In this document: piece by piece, positions 8,511 to 15,966 of the stretch
Numbering within the stretch: the first letter of the stretch is position 1
How the letters are laid out: every line of letters starts with the position of its first letter
DNA from: JADGHX01 sp040255575
GTDB lineage: Bacteria > Pseudomonadota > Gammaproteobacteria > Steroidobacterales > Steroidobacteraceae
DNA: 26,292 nucleotides
Reading direction: 5' to 3'
NCBI GenBank assembly: GCA_040255575.1
Contig: JBDZVF010000027.1
Span: 1-26,292, forward strand
Program-made: the position numbers and the translations under genes
The notes under the pieces: model-generated
What the model was told of the DNA's origin: nothing
The model's database searches: none
Seen by the model: only the letters and a program-made list of their open reading frames with translations

Positions 8511-10661
8511 ATGGGTGCTCGCGTGTCTACGTTCGATCTGGGTCTCACTCGTGTCCTCAACCTGTATCCCGATGTAGCGCCTTTCATTCAGAACGTCTGT
8601 GCAGCGTCAGACGCGAATCGCGATCTGCTTGGCTTCGTCCCGCGAGGCGTTTTCGAAGAGTTCGCCCGTCGGAATGACCTGTTTGTGCTGGCGATGTCGA
8701 GAGATGGAAAGCTCGAGTATGTCGGTCATCTTCTGTTTCAGCGACGACATCCAAGAGCCAAGGTCATTCAACTGTTCGTTCTGTCCGAGTACCGGGGACG
8801 GAAGCTCGCGCGGTTCCTGTGTGACCGCCTGGTCGAATTACTGACCCACGAGGGATTCACATCGATCTACGCTCGTGTGGGTGAAGACATGCACGAGGCG
8901 AACGAGGCGTGGCAGGCGATGGGATTTCGAGTGCAGAGGACCGAACCCGGAGGTGTTACGACCGGCCGCACGATCGTCGTTCGAGTGCGGGAACTTGAAA
9001 GCCCGCAGCTGTTCGCTACGCACAAGGTCGAACCATCCGATCCGCTTGGCCTCACGCGCGGACTTTCGACGGAGGCACCGCTGTTCCTGATCGATCTGAA
9101 TGTGTTGTTCGACCTTTCTCCCCGACGAGCGCGGCACCATGATGCGCTCGGCCTGTTTCAGGCTGAGCGCGCTGACTTCTGCAAACTGGCAATCAGCGAC
9201 GAGGTTATCGCGGAGCTGGAGCGCACCGGGGTTGTCGGCCGCCCTGATCCCATGATGAACCTGGCACGGACATTCTCGAGGTTCCCTGTATCCGACGTGT
9301 CTTTGGAGACACCCGTTGTCCGCGAGCTGGCTGCATTGGTATTTCCGCACAAGATGGCACAGCGGCTCTCCCGAAACGATATCTCGGACCTGCGTCACCT
9401 TGTGACGGCCATCGAAAACGATCTCGCAGGACTGATCACGAACGATGAAGCCAGCTTGAGAGCCGCATCGCGAATCGAGGACAGGTTCGGTGTGCAGGTT
9501 CTGTCGCCCAAGGCGTTCCTGCCCGAGGATATCGCTAGCCGCGCAACCTCGTACGAAGGCGATGATTCTGAGCTGACGTTGTGGCCGGCCAAGGATTCCG
9601 ACGATGTCGACATACGGTCACTCTTGGTGGCGCGAGGACTCACTGCGGCGGATCTTGCGTCCGGCTGGTCCAGACGGGCTTCGATAAGCTTCGTGGTGCG
9701 GGCGGGCTCCAGGCTGGTCGCTTATGTGTGCTGGTCCGTATTGAAGCAGGAGAGCGTGAGGACTATCAGGGCGGCAGTGGACGAGTCATCCCCGTGTATC
9801 CACGATATAGCACGAGGTGTGATCGTTCATTGTCTGAATCGAAACGTGGACGGGCCCGGGAAATTGCGCCTCAAGACGCCTGCCAATCAGGTTGCGCTTC
9901 GTGATATCGCCCGGGGCGTGGGCTTCTGTGGAGCTCAGGGAACCGACGATCTGATCAAGCTTGCGTTCGGCGACGTGGCGACCAAGGCGAACTGGTACCA
10001 ACAACGTGCACTGCTTGCAAACACGTGCGGATTCAAGATGGACGAGCAGTTTCCGTGCTTTCGTGGCATGGGGCAACAGATTCCCTACATCACCCAGAAC
10101 GGAGATCTCGGTTACGAAACGCTGGAGAGAATCGAAACCTTGCTGTCGCCCGTGCTGTTCTGTCTCCCGGGCCGGCCGGCAGTCATTACGCCGATCCTTC
10201 ACAAATTTGCGGTTCCGCTGTTAGGCCATTCGAGGCAAACCTCGATGCTGCCAGCGCCGACGTCGAACCTCTTCCAGGAACGGCACTTTATCAGTGACCC
10301 GAACTCGTTCAAGCAGCTGAAGCGGGGCACGCTCATGCTCTTCTACGAATCGAAACCGCCGCGCGGCAAGGGCGAGTTGGTTGCGATAGCGCGTGTTCGC
10401 CGTTCCTATCTCAGGGAAGTCGCGGCCCTGCAACCCAGCGATCTGCGACAGTCGGTTCTTGGGAAGGATAGCGTGACGGATATAGGCCGGGCCGATGTGA
10501 AGACGGTTACCGTGTTCGATAATGTCTTTCCGCTTCCATCGCCTGTTCCGCTGGGGCGCCTTCAGCAACTCGATTGCGGACGGCCGACCGATTTGATTAC
10601 CACCCGCGGTATCAGCGACACTCAGCTTCAGGCGATTCTGGCAGAGGCCTTCAACGAGTGA
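8511..10661 (+). CDS. Multidomain GNAT-PIN-GNAT-like-PUA-like protein
   Basis: A 716-residue mosaic. Residues about 10-160 form a GNAT acetyltransferase fold: FVLSEYRGRKLARFL is the acetyl-CoA loop and AWQAMGFRVQRTEP the C-terminal motif. Residues 190-340 form a PIN nuclease with all acidic positions: D195 in LIDLNVLFD, E231/E235 in SDEVIAELE, D290/D293 in NDISDLRHL, D312 in LITNDEASL. Residues about 360-515 resemble a second, degenerate GNAT (LRLKTPANQVALRDIARGVGF). Residues about 585-680 look PUA/EVE-like (FISDPNSFKQLKRGTLMLFYESKP ... GELVAIARV), a fold that binds RNA or modified bases. There is no signal peptide, so it is cytoplasmic. It overlaps the ASCH gene by GTGA. GC is lower than in neighbouring genes, suggesting transfer. 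A GTG at 8523 is an alternative start. An RNA-directed effector is inferred; the target is unknown. Confidence 0.85.
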   Translation: MGARVSTFDLGLTRVLNLYPDVAPFIQNVCAASDANRDLLGFVPRGVFEEFARRNDLFVLAMSRDGKLEYVGHLLFQRRHPRAKVIQLFVLSEYRGRKLARFLCDRLVELLTHEGFTSIYARVGEDMHEANEAWQAMGFRVQRTEPGGVTTGRTIVVRVRELESPQLFATHKVEPSDPLGLTRGLSTEAPLFLIDLNVLFDLSPRRARHHDALGLFQAERADFCKLAISDEVIAELERTGVVGRPDPMMNLARTFSRFPVSDVSLETPVVRELAALVFPHKMAQRLSRNDISDLRHLVTAIENDLAGLITNDEASLRAASRIEDRFGVQVLSPKAFLPEDIASRATSYEGDDSELTLWPAKDSDDVDIRSLLVARGLTAADLASGWSRRASISFVVRAGSRLVAYVCWSVLKQESVRTIRAAVDESSPCIHDIARGVIVHCLNRNVDGPGKLRLKTPANQVALRDIARGVGFCGAQGTDDLIKLAFGDVATKANWYQQRALLANTCGFKMDEQFPCFRGMGQQIPYITQNGDLGYETLERIETLLSPVLFCLPGRPAVITPILHKFAVPLLGHSRQTSMLPAPTSNLFQERHFISDPNSFKQLKRGTLMLFYESKPPRGKGELVAIARVRRSYLREVAALQPSDLRQSVLGKDSVTDIGRADVKTVTVFDNVFPLPSPVPLGRLQQLDCGRPTDLITTRGISDTQLQAILAEAFNE

Positions 10662-11119
10662 GCGTCGCAGATCAGATCCTGATTTCTCTCGAGGCGCGCC
10701 ACGCCGAAAACATCCTTCGCGGCAAAAAGCTGGTGGAGTTCCGCCGCCGCCCGATGAACGTCGAGGCTGGAGCAATCATCTGGATCTACGCCAAGCTTCC
10801 AGTGGGCTCGATCGTCGGTTGTGCAACAGTTGCCGCGGTACGCCGACAGGCGCCCTCGACCCTATGGCGGAGGTTCGGTGCTCACTCCGGCATTTCACGA
10901 ACCGAGTTTTTTGAGTATTTCGCGGGCGTGACGCAGGGTGTCGCGCTCGAGCTGACCGCCTGCAGACGGCTGTGTGCGTCCGTGCCGCTGGAGTCGCTCA
11001 GGCGCTTCAGTGCCGGCTTCCACCCGCCGCAGTTCTTTGCGCGGCTCAGGCAGGGTGCGCCGCTGCTGGCAGCGATTTCGCAGGCGGAGACCCGATTCGA
11101 AGCTACGGCGGGTAGCTAA
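10658..11119 (+). CDS. ASCH-domain (PUA-like) protein
   Basis: A 153-residue protein. GTG at 10658 overlaps the upstream TGA (GTGA), so translation is probably coupled; GAGG lies about 12 nt before it. The N-terminal half carries the ASCH signature G-x-K-x-x-E-x-R (ILRGKKLVEFRRR), then IIWIYAKLPVGSIVGCATV, LWRRFGAHSGIS, EFFEYF and a PPQFF motif near the C-terminus. ASCH proteins share the PUA fold and are tied to RNA metabolism. Characterised members include E. coli YqfB, an N4-acetylcytidine amidohydrolase, and a Zymomonas ribonuclease. Next to a GNAT-PIN protein it could be the cognate antitoxin, a base-deacetylating counterpart or a specificity subunit. None of these is shown by the sequence. 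The coupled overlap favours a stoichiometric partner. Confidence 0.82.
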   Translation: MSVADQILISLEARHAENILRGKKLVEFRRRPMNVEAGAIIWIYAKLPVGSIVGCATVAAVRRQAPSTLWRRFGAHSGISRTEFFEYFAGVTQGVALELTACRRLCASVPLESLRRFSAGFHPPQFFARLRQGAPLLAAISQAETRFEATAGS

Positions 11120-11242
11120 GGAAGCAATCCTCGAACGCGTCCGACAGCAGCCGAGGGCGCGCACCCGGGCGTATGCAGCCGCGGCAAGCGAGCCGGGTGC
11201 GCCAGACTGGCTTCGCGCGCATGCACGAGTCGATCGCTGCGC

Positions 11243-11260
11243 AGAGTACCTACGTACTCT
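11243..11260. repeat. 7-bp inverted repeat after the ASCH gene
   Basis: AGAGTAC and GTACTCT are exact complements separated by CTAC, 124 nt after the ASCH stop. There is no T-run. It may stabilise the 3' end of the cassette mRNA or be an operator. Confidence 0.35.
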
Positions 11261-11333
11261 CCGCCCACGGCTGCTATCCGCATACCCCACGTCCGCCACC
11301 TCCCGCACTGTTGCCCCGTTCGCGGAAAATCCA

Positions 11334-11359
11334 CCGCGCGACGTGAGATCATCGCGCGG
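11334..11359. repeat. 8-bp inverted repeat upstream of the transglycosylase gene
   Basis: CCGCGCGA (11334-11341) and TCGCGCGG (11352-11359) are exact complements with a 10-nt loop, ending 45 nt before ATG 11405. It could be an operator or a leader hairpin. The whole 11120-11404 spacer shows no gene. Confidence 0.35.
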
Positions 11360-11404
11360 AAGCGTTTCCCCCAACCCTTGACTGGCCCGACGATCCCGAA
11401 AAAG

Positions 11405-12889
11405 ATGCTTTCGATGAAGTTCGCAGCCCCGTTCGCCGCCCGCTCGACCCTGCTGACCCTGCTCGCACTGGCGGCGCTGGTGGTCGCCGGCTGCGCGACG
11501 ACCGGCGGGGCGGCCGAAGAAAGCGAGCCCACGCTGATCGAAGACACACCCGCCCCCTCGACCGAGGCGACCGCGGCCATCGAGGAAGCGGACGCGAACA
11601 CCGAAGAGCCGTCGAAGCAGGAAGAGGGCGAGGTTCCGCTCCCCGTCGCCGAGACAGAGCAGCCGGAAGCCGCGCCCAACGAGGTCATCGTCCAGGGCAG
11701 CCGCGCCCGTCATGACACCATTCACGATCTCGTGGCTGAAGCGCAGGTGTTGCTCAGGGACGTCGAGCTCCAGTACGTCCTTACAGGGAAGGGTCGGAAC
11801 AAGGTGCTCCGCGGTCGCCCGGTTGCCTTTGCGCTCTGGAGCGACGCGAAGCAGGAATGGTCTGTCGCCCATATCGAGCTGCCGCGCCCGCCGATCCGTT
11901 GGAAGCCCGGCCGCAAGCCCCTGCCTTTCCGTTTGCTCACACCCGGCATCGAGGCGCGACACGTGAAGGGCACCGGGGCCGAGCGGCTGATGTTCGCCTT
12001 TTCCCAGGACGGGGATCCGCTCAAGGTCTACGGCCGCAAATTCCCCGTGTTCGACAACACCCTTCTGAAGCGCAGGCAGTGGAGCGCCGTCGTCAGTACC
12101 GCAAAGCCGATCGTCTATCTGCCCTTCACCGAAGACACCTTCGACCCGGGCTTCGTCAGCAGCGGCAAGGACTATCTGGTCAACACTGCACGCAAGGCGC
12201 TGGATGAGCTGCGTCACGCGCAGGTGCCGAGCGCGGCATTTCGCGGCGAGCTGCTCGCCGACGTCATTCCGCTGCAGGTGATCACGACCCTGGCGGTCAT
12301 CGAGCAGACGGACGACCGCGACTACGTCGAGAAACAGGCGCTGGCCTTCGACGAGGTGCTGAGCCAGTACGGTCTCAAGCAGGAGGAGGCGTATCGGTAC
12401 AGTGTCTCGAGCGCCAATGCGCTGGGGCCCATGCAATTCACCAACCGCCGCGGTAACGGCACGTACTCGTTCGTCGTCCGGCGTTGCCCCGGCGCGCGGC
12501 TCGACCCGGTTTTCGAGAGCGGTGCCACGAACCTGCTGAACGCCATGAAAGCGGCGGTCTGCCTGCTGGACCTGGAGCTGGCGGCGATGCGAACCGACAT
12601 TCGCCTTGCCTATCGGGACAATCCGGCCGTGCTCGGCATCTTCCCCGTCGCGGCGTACAACGGCGGCCCACGCAACGTCACGAAGCTCTACCGGGTCCTC
12701 ACCCGCATGAAAGTCCAGCTCGAGGAGCTGAGCCGCCCCGGGTTGCAGCTCACCCAGACGTCGGTGAAGTGCCCCTGCGTGTGGAAGGCCGACGGCGAGG
12801 GCGTGCGGCCGGTGGCGATCCCGAGATACAACAACGAGAACCGCTGGTACGTCGAGAAGTATCAGAGCATCGTCAGCCTGTTCGAGTAA
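11405..12889 (+). CDS. Lipoprotein with lytic-transglycosylase-like domain
   Basis: A 494-residue protein. The N-terminus is a lipoprotein signal (TLLALAALVVAGC, lipobox VAGC), followed by an acidic, low-complexity stretch and a middle region I do not recognise (about 100-300). The C-terminal third has soluble-lytic-transglycosylase marks: SSANALGPMQF near residue 340, LDPVFESGATNLLNAMKAAVCLL, and PVAAYNGGPRNVTKLY. The catalytic Glu is probably in EEAYRYS just before the first motif. Such enzymes cleave the MurNAc-GlcNAc bond of peptidoglycan with 1,6-anhydro product formation. Start choice: ATG 11405 or ATG 11414; both leave an intact signal. A TTG further upstream only lengthens the N-terminus. 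The likely location is the inner face of the outer membrane. Confidence 0.82.
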   Translation: MLSMKFAAPFAARSTLLTLLALAALVVAGCATTGGAAEESEPTLIEDTPAPSTEATAAIEEADANTEEPSKQEEGEVPLPVAETEQPEAAPNEVIVQGSRARHDTIHDLVAEAQVLLRDVELQYVLTGKGRNKVLRGRPVAFALWSDAKQEWSVAHIELPRPPIRWKPGRKPLPFRLLTPGIEARHVKGTGAERLMFAFSQDGDPLKVYGRKFPVFDNTLLKRRQWSAVVSTAKPIVYLPFTEDTFDPGFVSSGKDYLVNTARKALDELRHAQVPSAAFRGELLADVIPLQVITTLAVIEQTDDRDYVEKQALAFDEVLSQYGLKQEEAYRYSVSSANALGPMQFTNRRGNGTYSFVVRRCPGARLDPVFESGATNLLNAMKAAVCLLDLELAAMRTDIRLAYRDNPAVLGIFPVAAYNGGPRNVTKLYRVLTRMKVQLEELSRPGLQLTQTSVKCPCVWKADGEGVRPVAIPRYNNENRWYVEKYQSIVSLFE

Positions 12890-12952
12890 GCGGGCCGCAA
12901 GCCAAACCCAGCAGGCGGGCTGGATAGGACTCAGCGGGCCGCAGACGCTCGC

Positions 12953-12978
12953 CGCGCGCGAGGGTTGCCTCGCGCGCG
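12953..12978. terminator. 11-bp hairpin between convergent genes (bidirectional terminator)
   Basis: CGCGCGCGAGG and CCTCGCGCGCG pair perfectly over 11 bp around a GTTG loop, between the convergent transglycosylase and Hsp20 genes. T-runs are poor on both sides (only CTTT on the plus strand), so termination may be partly Rho-assisted. Confidence 0.6.
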
Positions 12979-13003
12979 ACTGAGCTTTGTGCAGGGTACG
13001 CGC

Positions 13004-13654
13004 CTAATCTTCGATCTGGATGCGCCGCGCTTTCGCGCTTTCGCTGAGCGGCACCGTGATTTCGAGCACCCCGTTCTTCATCTTCGCCTTGAGTTGATCG
13101 AGGTTCGCGCCCTGCGGCAGCGGCACGCTGCGGTAGAAGCTGCCGTAGCTGCGCTCGATCCTGCGGTAGCCCTGCTTCTCGCTGCCTTCCTCACGCTCCT
13201 CGCGCCGCTCGCCCGAGAGCGTGAGCCCGTCCTCGGTCACATCGATCTGCACGTCTTCCTTACGCACACCGGGTAAATCCGCGCGCACCCGAATTGCATC
13301 GGCTCGCTGCTCGATGTCGATTCGCGGCATCCACATCGTGGGAGCGGCCCAGTCGTCCTGCCAGGTGCGCGGCAGGAGCGAGCGCATGCTGGAGCCGAAG
13401 AAAGGCGAGCCGCCCGTGAAGGCCGACATCATGCGATCCATGTCGCGCGAGAGCTGTTGCATCAGCTCGAACGGATTGCCCGACAGGGGCGAGAGCTCGC
13501 GCCGACCCGGGCTGCGCGTGAGCGCGCCACCACTCTGGCCCGTCTGCGCGCCACTTTGCGCGCCTGACTTGCCGGTGTTCCCGCCATCGTTTTGCGAACG
13601 GCCGTTGCTCGGCTGGCCGGATTGTGTGGACACAGATTCATTGGGCGTTGCCAT
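13004..13654 (-). CDS. Hsp20-family small heat-shock protein
   Basis: A 216-residue ATP-independent holdase that binds unfolding proteins. The alpha-crystallin domain covers about residues 110-208 (MPRIDIEQRADAIRVRADLPGVRKEDVQIDV; GLTLSGERREE; ERSYGSFYRSVPLPQ; AKMKNGVLEITVP), and the tail RRIQIED supplies the I-x-I motif for oligomer assembly. The N-terminal 50 residues are an unusual Gly/Ser/Gln/Asn-rich disordered extension (S-G-A-Q-type repeats), longer than in typical bacterial members (about 140-170 residues). The start ATG at 13652-13654 is supported by GGAGAG 7 nt upstream. The frame is open further upstream but lacks a ribosome site. It is divergent from the LapA-domain gene, sharing a spacer that contains three copies of a 12-nt repeat. 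Confidence 0.95.
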   Translation of the reverse strand: MATPNESVSTQSGQPSNGRSQNDGGNTGKSGAQSGAQTGQSGGALTRSPGRRELSPLSGNPFELMQQLSRDMDRMMSAFTGGSPFFGSSMRSLLPRTWQDDWAAPTMWMPRIDIEQRADAIRVRADLPGVRKEDVQIDVTEDGLTLSGERREEREEGSEKQGYRRIERSYGSFYRSVPLPQGANLDQLKAKMKNGVLEITVPLSESAKARRIQIED

Positions 13655-13748
13655 GAGCGTACTCTCCGTGATGCATCGGAAGGGGGTGGCCGGGCAGCAA
13701 ACGCCATGCCTCGTTTGGAGCCGGCCCCGTTTGGCGGATGGCTCGTTT

Positions 13749-13791
13749 GTCTTTCCGCGTGTCTTCCCGCGTCTGGCGCGTCTTCCCGCGC
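13749..13791. repeat. Three 12-nt direct repeats (GTCTTYCCGCGY) in the hsp20/lapA-like divergent spacer
   Basis: Copies at 13749-13760, 13761-13772 (head to tail) and 13780-13791, the last after a 7-nt spacer, differ at one or two bases. They sit between the divergent Hsp20 and LapA-domain genes, a typical place for activator or repressor sites. I could not find a convincing sigma-32 promoter (CTTGAA/CCCCATNT) for the chaperone, so these repeats are the best regulatory candidate. Confidence 0.4.
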
Positions 13792-13872
13792 AACTCAGCT
13801 CCGCGCGCAACTGCCGCGCCTCACGTGCGTTCCTATTTCGATAACACGAACTGAACGGCGAGGGCATCAAAA

Positions 13873-14364
13873 GTGAAGACGAAGATCGTGATCTACGCCA
13901 TTGCTGCGGTGGTGCTCGGGGCTTTCTTCATCGCGAACTGGGCGTTGCTCAGCAGCCCGGTGCCGCTGAACCTGCTGTTTGCCAGCGTCGAGACACCGCT
14001 TGCGATCGTGCTACTGCTGCTGGCCGGAGTGGTCCTGGCGGTCGACTTCGCGGTGCATGCCTTGGCGGAGCACGCGTGGCGGGTGGATCGCCGCAAACTG
14101 ATGGCGGCGCGCGTGACCGCCGAGCAGAACGCGATACACATTCAGGATCTGCGCCCCTCCATGGAGCGCGAGTTCGCAGCGATTCGCGCTCAGCTCGACC
14201 GCGTGCTCACGGGAGTGCAGCGCCTCGCCAACGACACGATGGAAGTCGCTTCGCTGACGGCGCCCGCGCCGGCGGCAGGGCCCGCGCCGGCGTCGGCGCA
14301 GGGGCCAGCGACCGAGCCGGAACTGATTCCCCCGCGCTCGGGCGACCCGGGCAGGCGCCATTGA
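13873..14364 (+). CDS. LapA-domain (DUF1049-like) inner-membrane protein
   Basis: A 163-residue protein starting with GTG at 13873, preceded by GGCGAGGG. Two transmembrane helices span about residues 5-27 and 41-64 (VPLNLLFASVETPLAIVLLLLAGVVLA), the short hairpin pattern of LapA/DUF1049 proteins. These act in lipopolysaccharide assembly control with LapB in enterobacteria. A cytoplasmic helical region (about 70-130) follows, then a low-complexity Ala/Pro tail. Family members are usually about 100 residues, so the A/P-rich tail is an addition. No LapB gene is adjacent, so the functional link is only by domain. Confidence 0.7.
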   Translation: MKTKIVIYAIAAVVLGAFFIANWALLSSPVPLNLLFASVETPLAIVLLLLAGVVLAVDFAVHALAEHAWRVDRRKLMAARVTAEQNAIHIQDLRPSMEREFAAIRAQLDRVLTGVQRLANDTMEVASLTAPAPAAGPAPASAQGPATEPELIPPRSGDPGRRH

Positions 14365-14370
14365 AAAACC

Positions 14371-14406
14371 CCGGCGTGTGCCCTTCAACCGGCGTGCGCC
14401 ATTCAA
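14371..14406. repeat. Tandem 18-nt repeat after the LapA-domain gene
   Basis: CCGGCGTGTGCCCTTCAA (14371-14388) and CCGGCGTGCGCCATTCAA (14389-14406) differ at two positions. A weaker third relative (CCGGGCAGGCGCCATTGAA) ends the LapA-domain coding sequence just upstream. It fills most of the convergent spacer. Confidence 0.55.
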
Positions 14407-14446
14407 AGAGAGGCGCGTAGCTCACCGTTCGAAGAGAGTGCCTGGC

Positions 14447-15217
14447 TCACCGCCAGGGGATCTTGCTCGTCGCGCCATCCCGATGCTGGTCCCAGATATC
14501 CTCGTTGCAGATGTATTCGCCCACTTCGACGCCGCGCGCCGGCTTGTACACCATCCGGATGGTGATCGGCTCCTTGTAGACCAGCGGGTCGGTGAACGTG
14601 ATCTCATCGACCAGCTGTTTGCCGAACTCACCGCCCTCGACCAGCGAGAAGCGCTCCATCACACGTAACGAAGGGCTGCCTGGATAGCGCGTGCCTTCAT
14701 TCTGGGGAAGAATGTGGGTCGTTTCGACCACGAGCTGCGAACCCTCCCAGCGACCCCGCGAGGTTCCCACGCGCGTTGGCAGCGTCTCCGGCGAGACGTG
14801 CGTGTCATCCATGTCGATGCGCCTCACCTGGCCATACACCTCCGTGAAGATGTAGATGCGCCGGGGCGTGGTGACGATCTCGAAAGGGTATTGGGTGATC
14901 GTGGTCGTCAGGTACGGAAGCACGTATGGCAGGCAGGACGTGTGCTCGTCGTCTCGCTCGAAGTTGATCGGCGCGGTCGCCTTCGTCCACTGCGCCTGCA
15001 GCTCCGCCATGGCGGGGGTGAACGGTCGCTCCTGGGGCCATCGGCCGCTTTCCTTCGAATTGGGCAGCCACACGCCGGAAAAATCCGGTCGCGCCTCGGC
15101 GGTGTCTGCGGCCGAACCGGCTTGCGCGGCAGCGGTCTGCCCGAAGGCAAACCCCGCAAGCACAGCGCAGGAGAGAAGGGCGCGGTGAATCGTCTTGCTC
15201 ATCGGCTTCTGGCTCAT
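14447..15217 (-). CDS. Exported hypothetical protein, PDFSGVW family, copy 1
   Basis: A 256-residue secreted protein. Signal peptide TIHRALLSCAVLAGFAFGQTAAAQA, then RPDFSGVWLPNSKESGRWP, PYLTTTITQYPFEIVTTPRRIYIFTEVYGQVRRI, VGTSRGRWEGSQLVVET and a tail with GEYICNEDIWDQH. No catalytic family is known to me. It is clearly paralogous to the gene directly upstream (shared 'GVW/GIWLP', 'YPxEIxxTPxR', 'GTSRGRWEGxxLVxET', 'LVDEI'). ATG 15217 overlaps the upstream stop by 4 nt (ATGA); a second Met at 15202 would give a shorter signal peptide. It is the last gene of the minus-strand operon. Such proteins often sit near TonB receptors; a periplasmic binding or lyase-like role is speculative. Confidence 0.8.
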   Translation of the reverse strand: MSQKPMSKTIHRALLSCAVLAGFAFGQTAAAQAGSAADTAEARPDFSGVWLPNSKESGRWPQERPFTPAMAELQAQWTKATAPINFERDDEHTSCLPYVLPYLTTTITQYPFEIVTTPRRIYIFTEVYGQVRRIDMDDTHVSPETLPTRVGTSRGRWEGSQLVVETTHILPQNEGTRYPGSPSLRVMERFSLVEGGEFGKQLVDEITFTDPLVYKEPITIRMVYKPARGVEVGEYICNEDIWDQHRDGATSKIPWR

Positions 15218-15966
15218 CTGGATTTCCCCGCCTTCTGTTCAGCGGCGTGCTCTTCGAGGCGCTGGCGCCAGATCTTGTCGATCCACTCGAGCTCGATGCA
15301 GCCCGTCGTTTCGCGCAGCTGCGCCTGGGGCGCCCACGCGAAGTAGCGGCGGGTCTTCAGCGGCTCCTGGAACGCCTTCGGATCATGCAGCTCGATCTCG
15401 TCCACCAGCGTGCGGCCGTGATCAGGATCGTCCACCACGCTTAGCCGCTCGATCACGTGCAGCTCTTCGCTGTGCGTGATGCCGTTGCCACTGATGGGCG
15501 CGTCCGGCCGCAGACCGACCGTTTCGATGACCAGCGTGCCGCCTTCCCAGCGGCCGCGTGACGTGCCGAACCATGATGGGTCGGGAGACTCGGGCAAGGC
15601 ACTGCCATCGACGAGAATGCGCCTAACTTCCGCGTTCGCGAGATTCGGCTGCAAGATCATCACCACCCGGTCCGGGGTCTGCGCGATCTCGAGTGGATAG
15701 TCCGTCTGCAGCATGTTTCGTGGCGTCCCGAAGGGCATGCAGAAGGTGGTGGGGTCGTGCTCTTTGGGATCGAAGCGCTCCATCGCGCTTTGCGCGGTGG
15801 CGGTCAACGGCAACGACGTCGGCCAGGGCTCGGCACGACTCGCGTCCGGCAGCCAGATGCCGGCAATGTCCGGCGGCTCTGCCGAGGAGCCCGTGCCGGG
15901 AGCGCCTGTTTTCGCGCAACCGGCGAGTGCGGCAAGCGCGGCGACGAGGAACCATCCGCGCGACAT
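15214..15966 (-). CDS. Lipoprotein, PDFSGVW family, copy 2
   Basis: A 250-residue lipoprotein (MSRGWFLVAALAALAGC, lipobox LAGC) with the same motif order as the downstream paralogue: PPDIAGIWLPDASR, CMPFGTPRNMLQTDYPLEIAQTPDRVVMI, FGTSRGRWEGGTLVIET, TLVDEIELHDP, and TTGCIELEWIDKIW at the C-terminus. The function is unknown. The start is ATG 15964-15966, whose first base is also the last base of the upstream TGA (TGATG), with GAGAGGG 7 nt before it. The two copies differ in anchoring: this one is lipidated, the other soluble. That suggests division of labour at the membrane and in the periplasm. Confidence 0.82.
   Translation of the reverse strand: MSRGWFLVAALAALAGCAKTGAPGTGSSAEPPDIAGIWLPDASRAEPWPTSLPLTATAQSAMERFDPKEHDPTTFCMPFGTPRNMLQTDYPLEIAQTPDRVVMILQPNLANAEVRRILVDGSALPESPDPSWFGTSRGRWEGGTLVIETVGLRPDAPISGNGITHSEELHVIERLSVVDDPDHGRTLVDEIELHDPKAFQEPLKTRRYFAWAPQAQLRETTGCIELEWIDKIWRQRLEEHAAEQKAGKSR

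Noticed and set aside
11378..11404. TTG 11378 as start of the transglycosylase lipoprotein
   Set aside because: It would put nine residues before a complete lipoprotein signal, without a ribosome site; ATG 11405 or 11414 is simpler.
10895..12436. A 513-codon open frame on the minus strand across the ASCH and transglycosylase genes
   Set aside because: It is complementary to two supported genes, has no motif, and has a composition typical of a shadow frame.
13655..13872. Sigma-32 heat-shock promoter for hsp20
   Set aside because: I found no CTTGAA/CCCCATNT pair with correct spacing on the minus strand; the nearest C-rich stretch lacks a -35.
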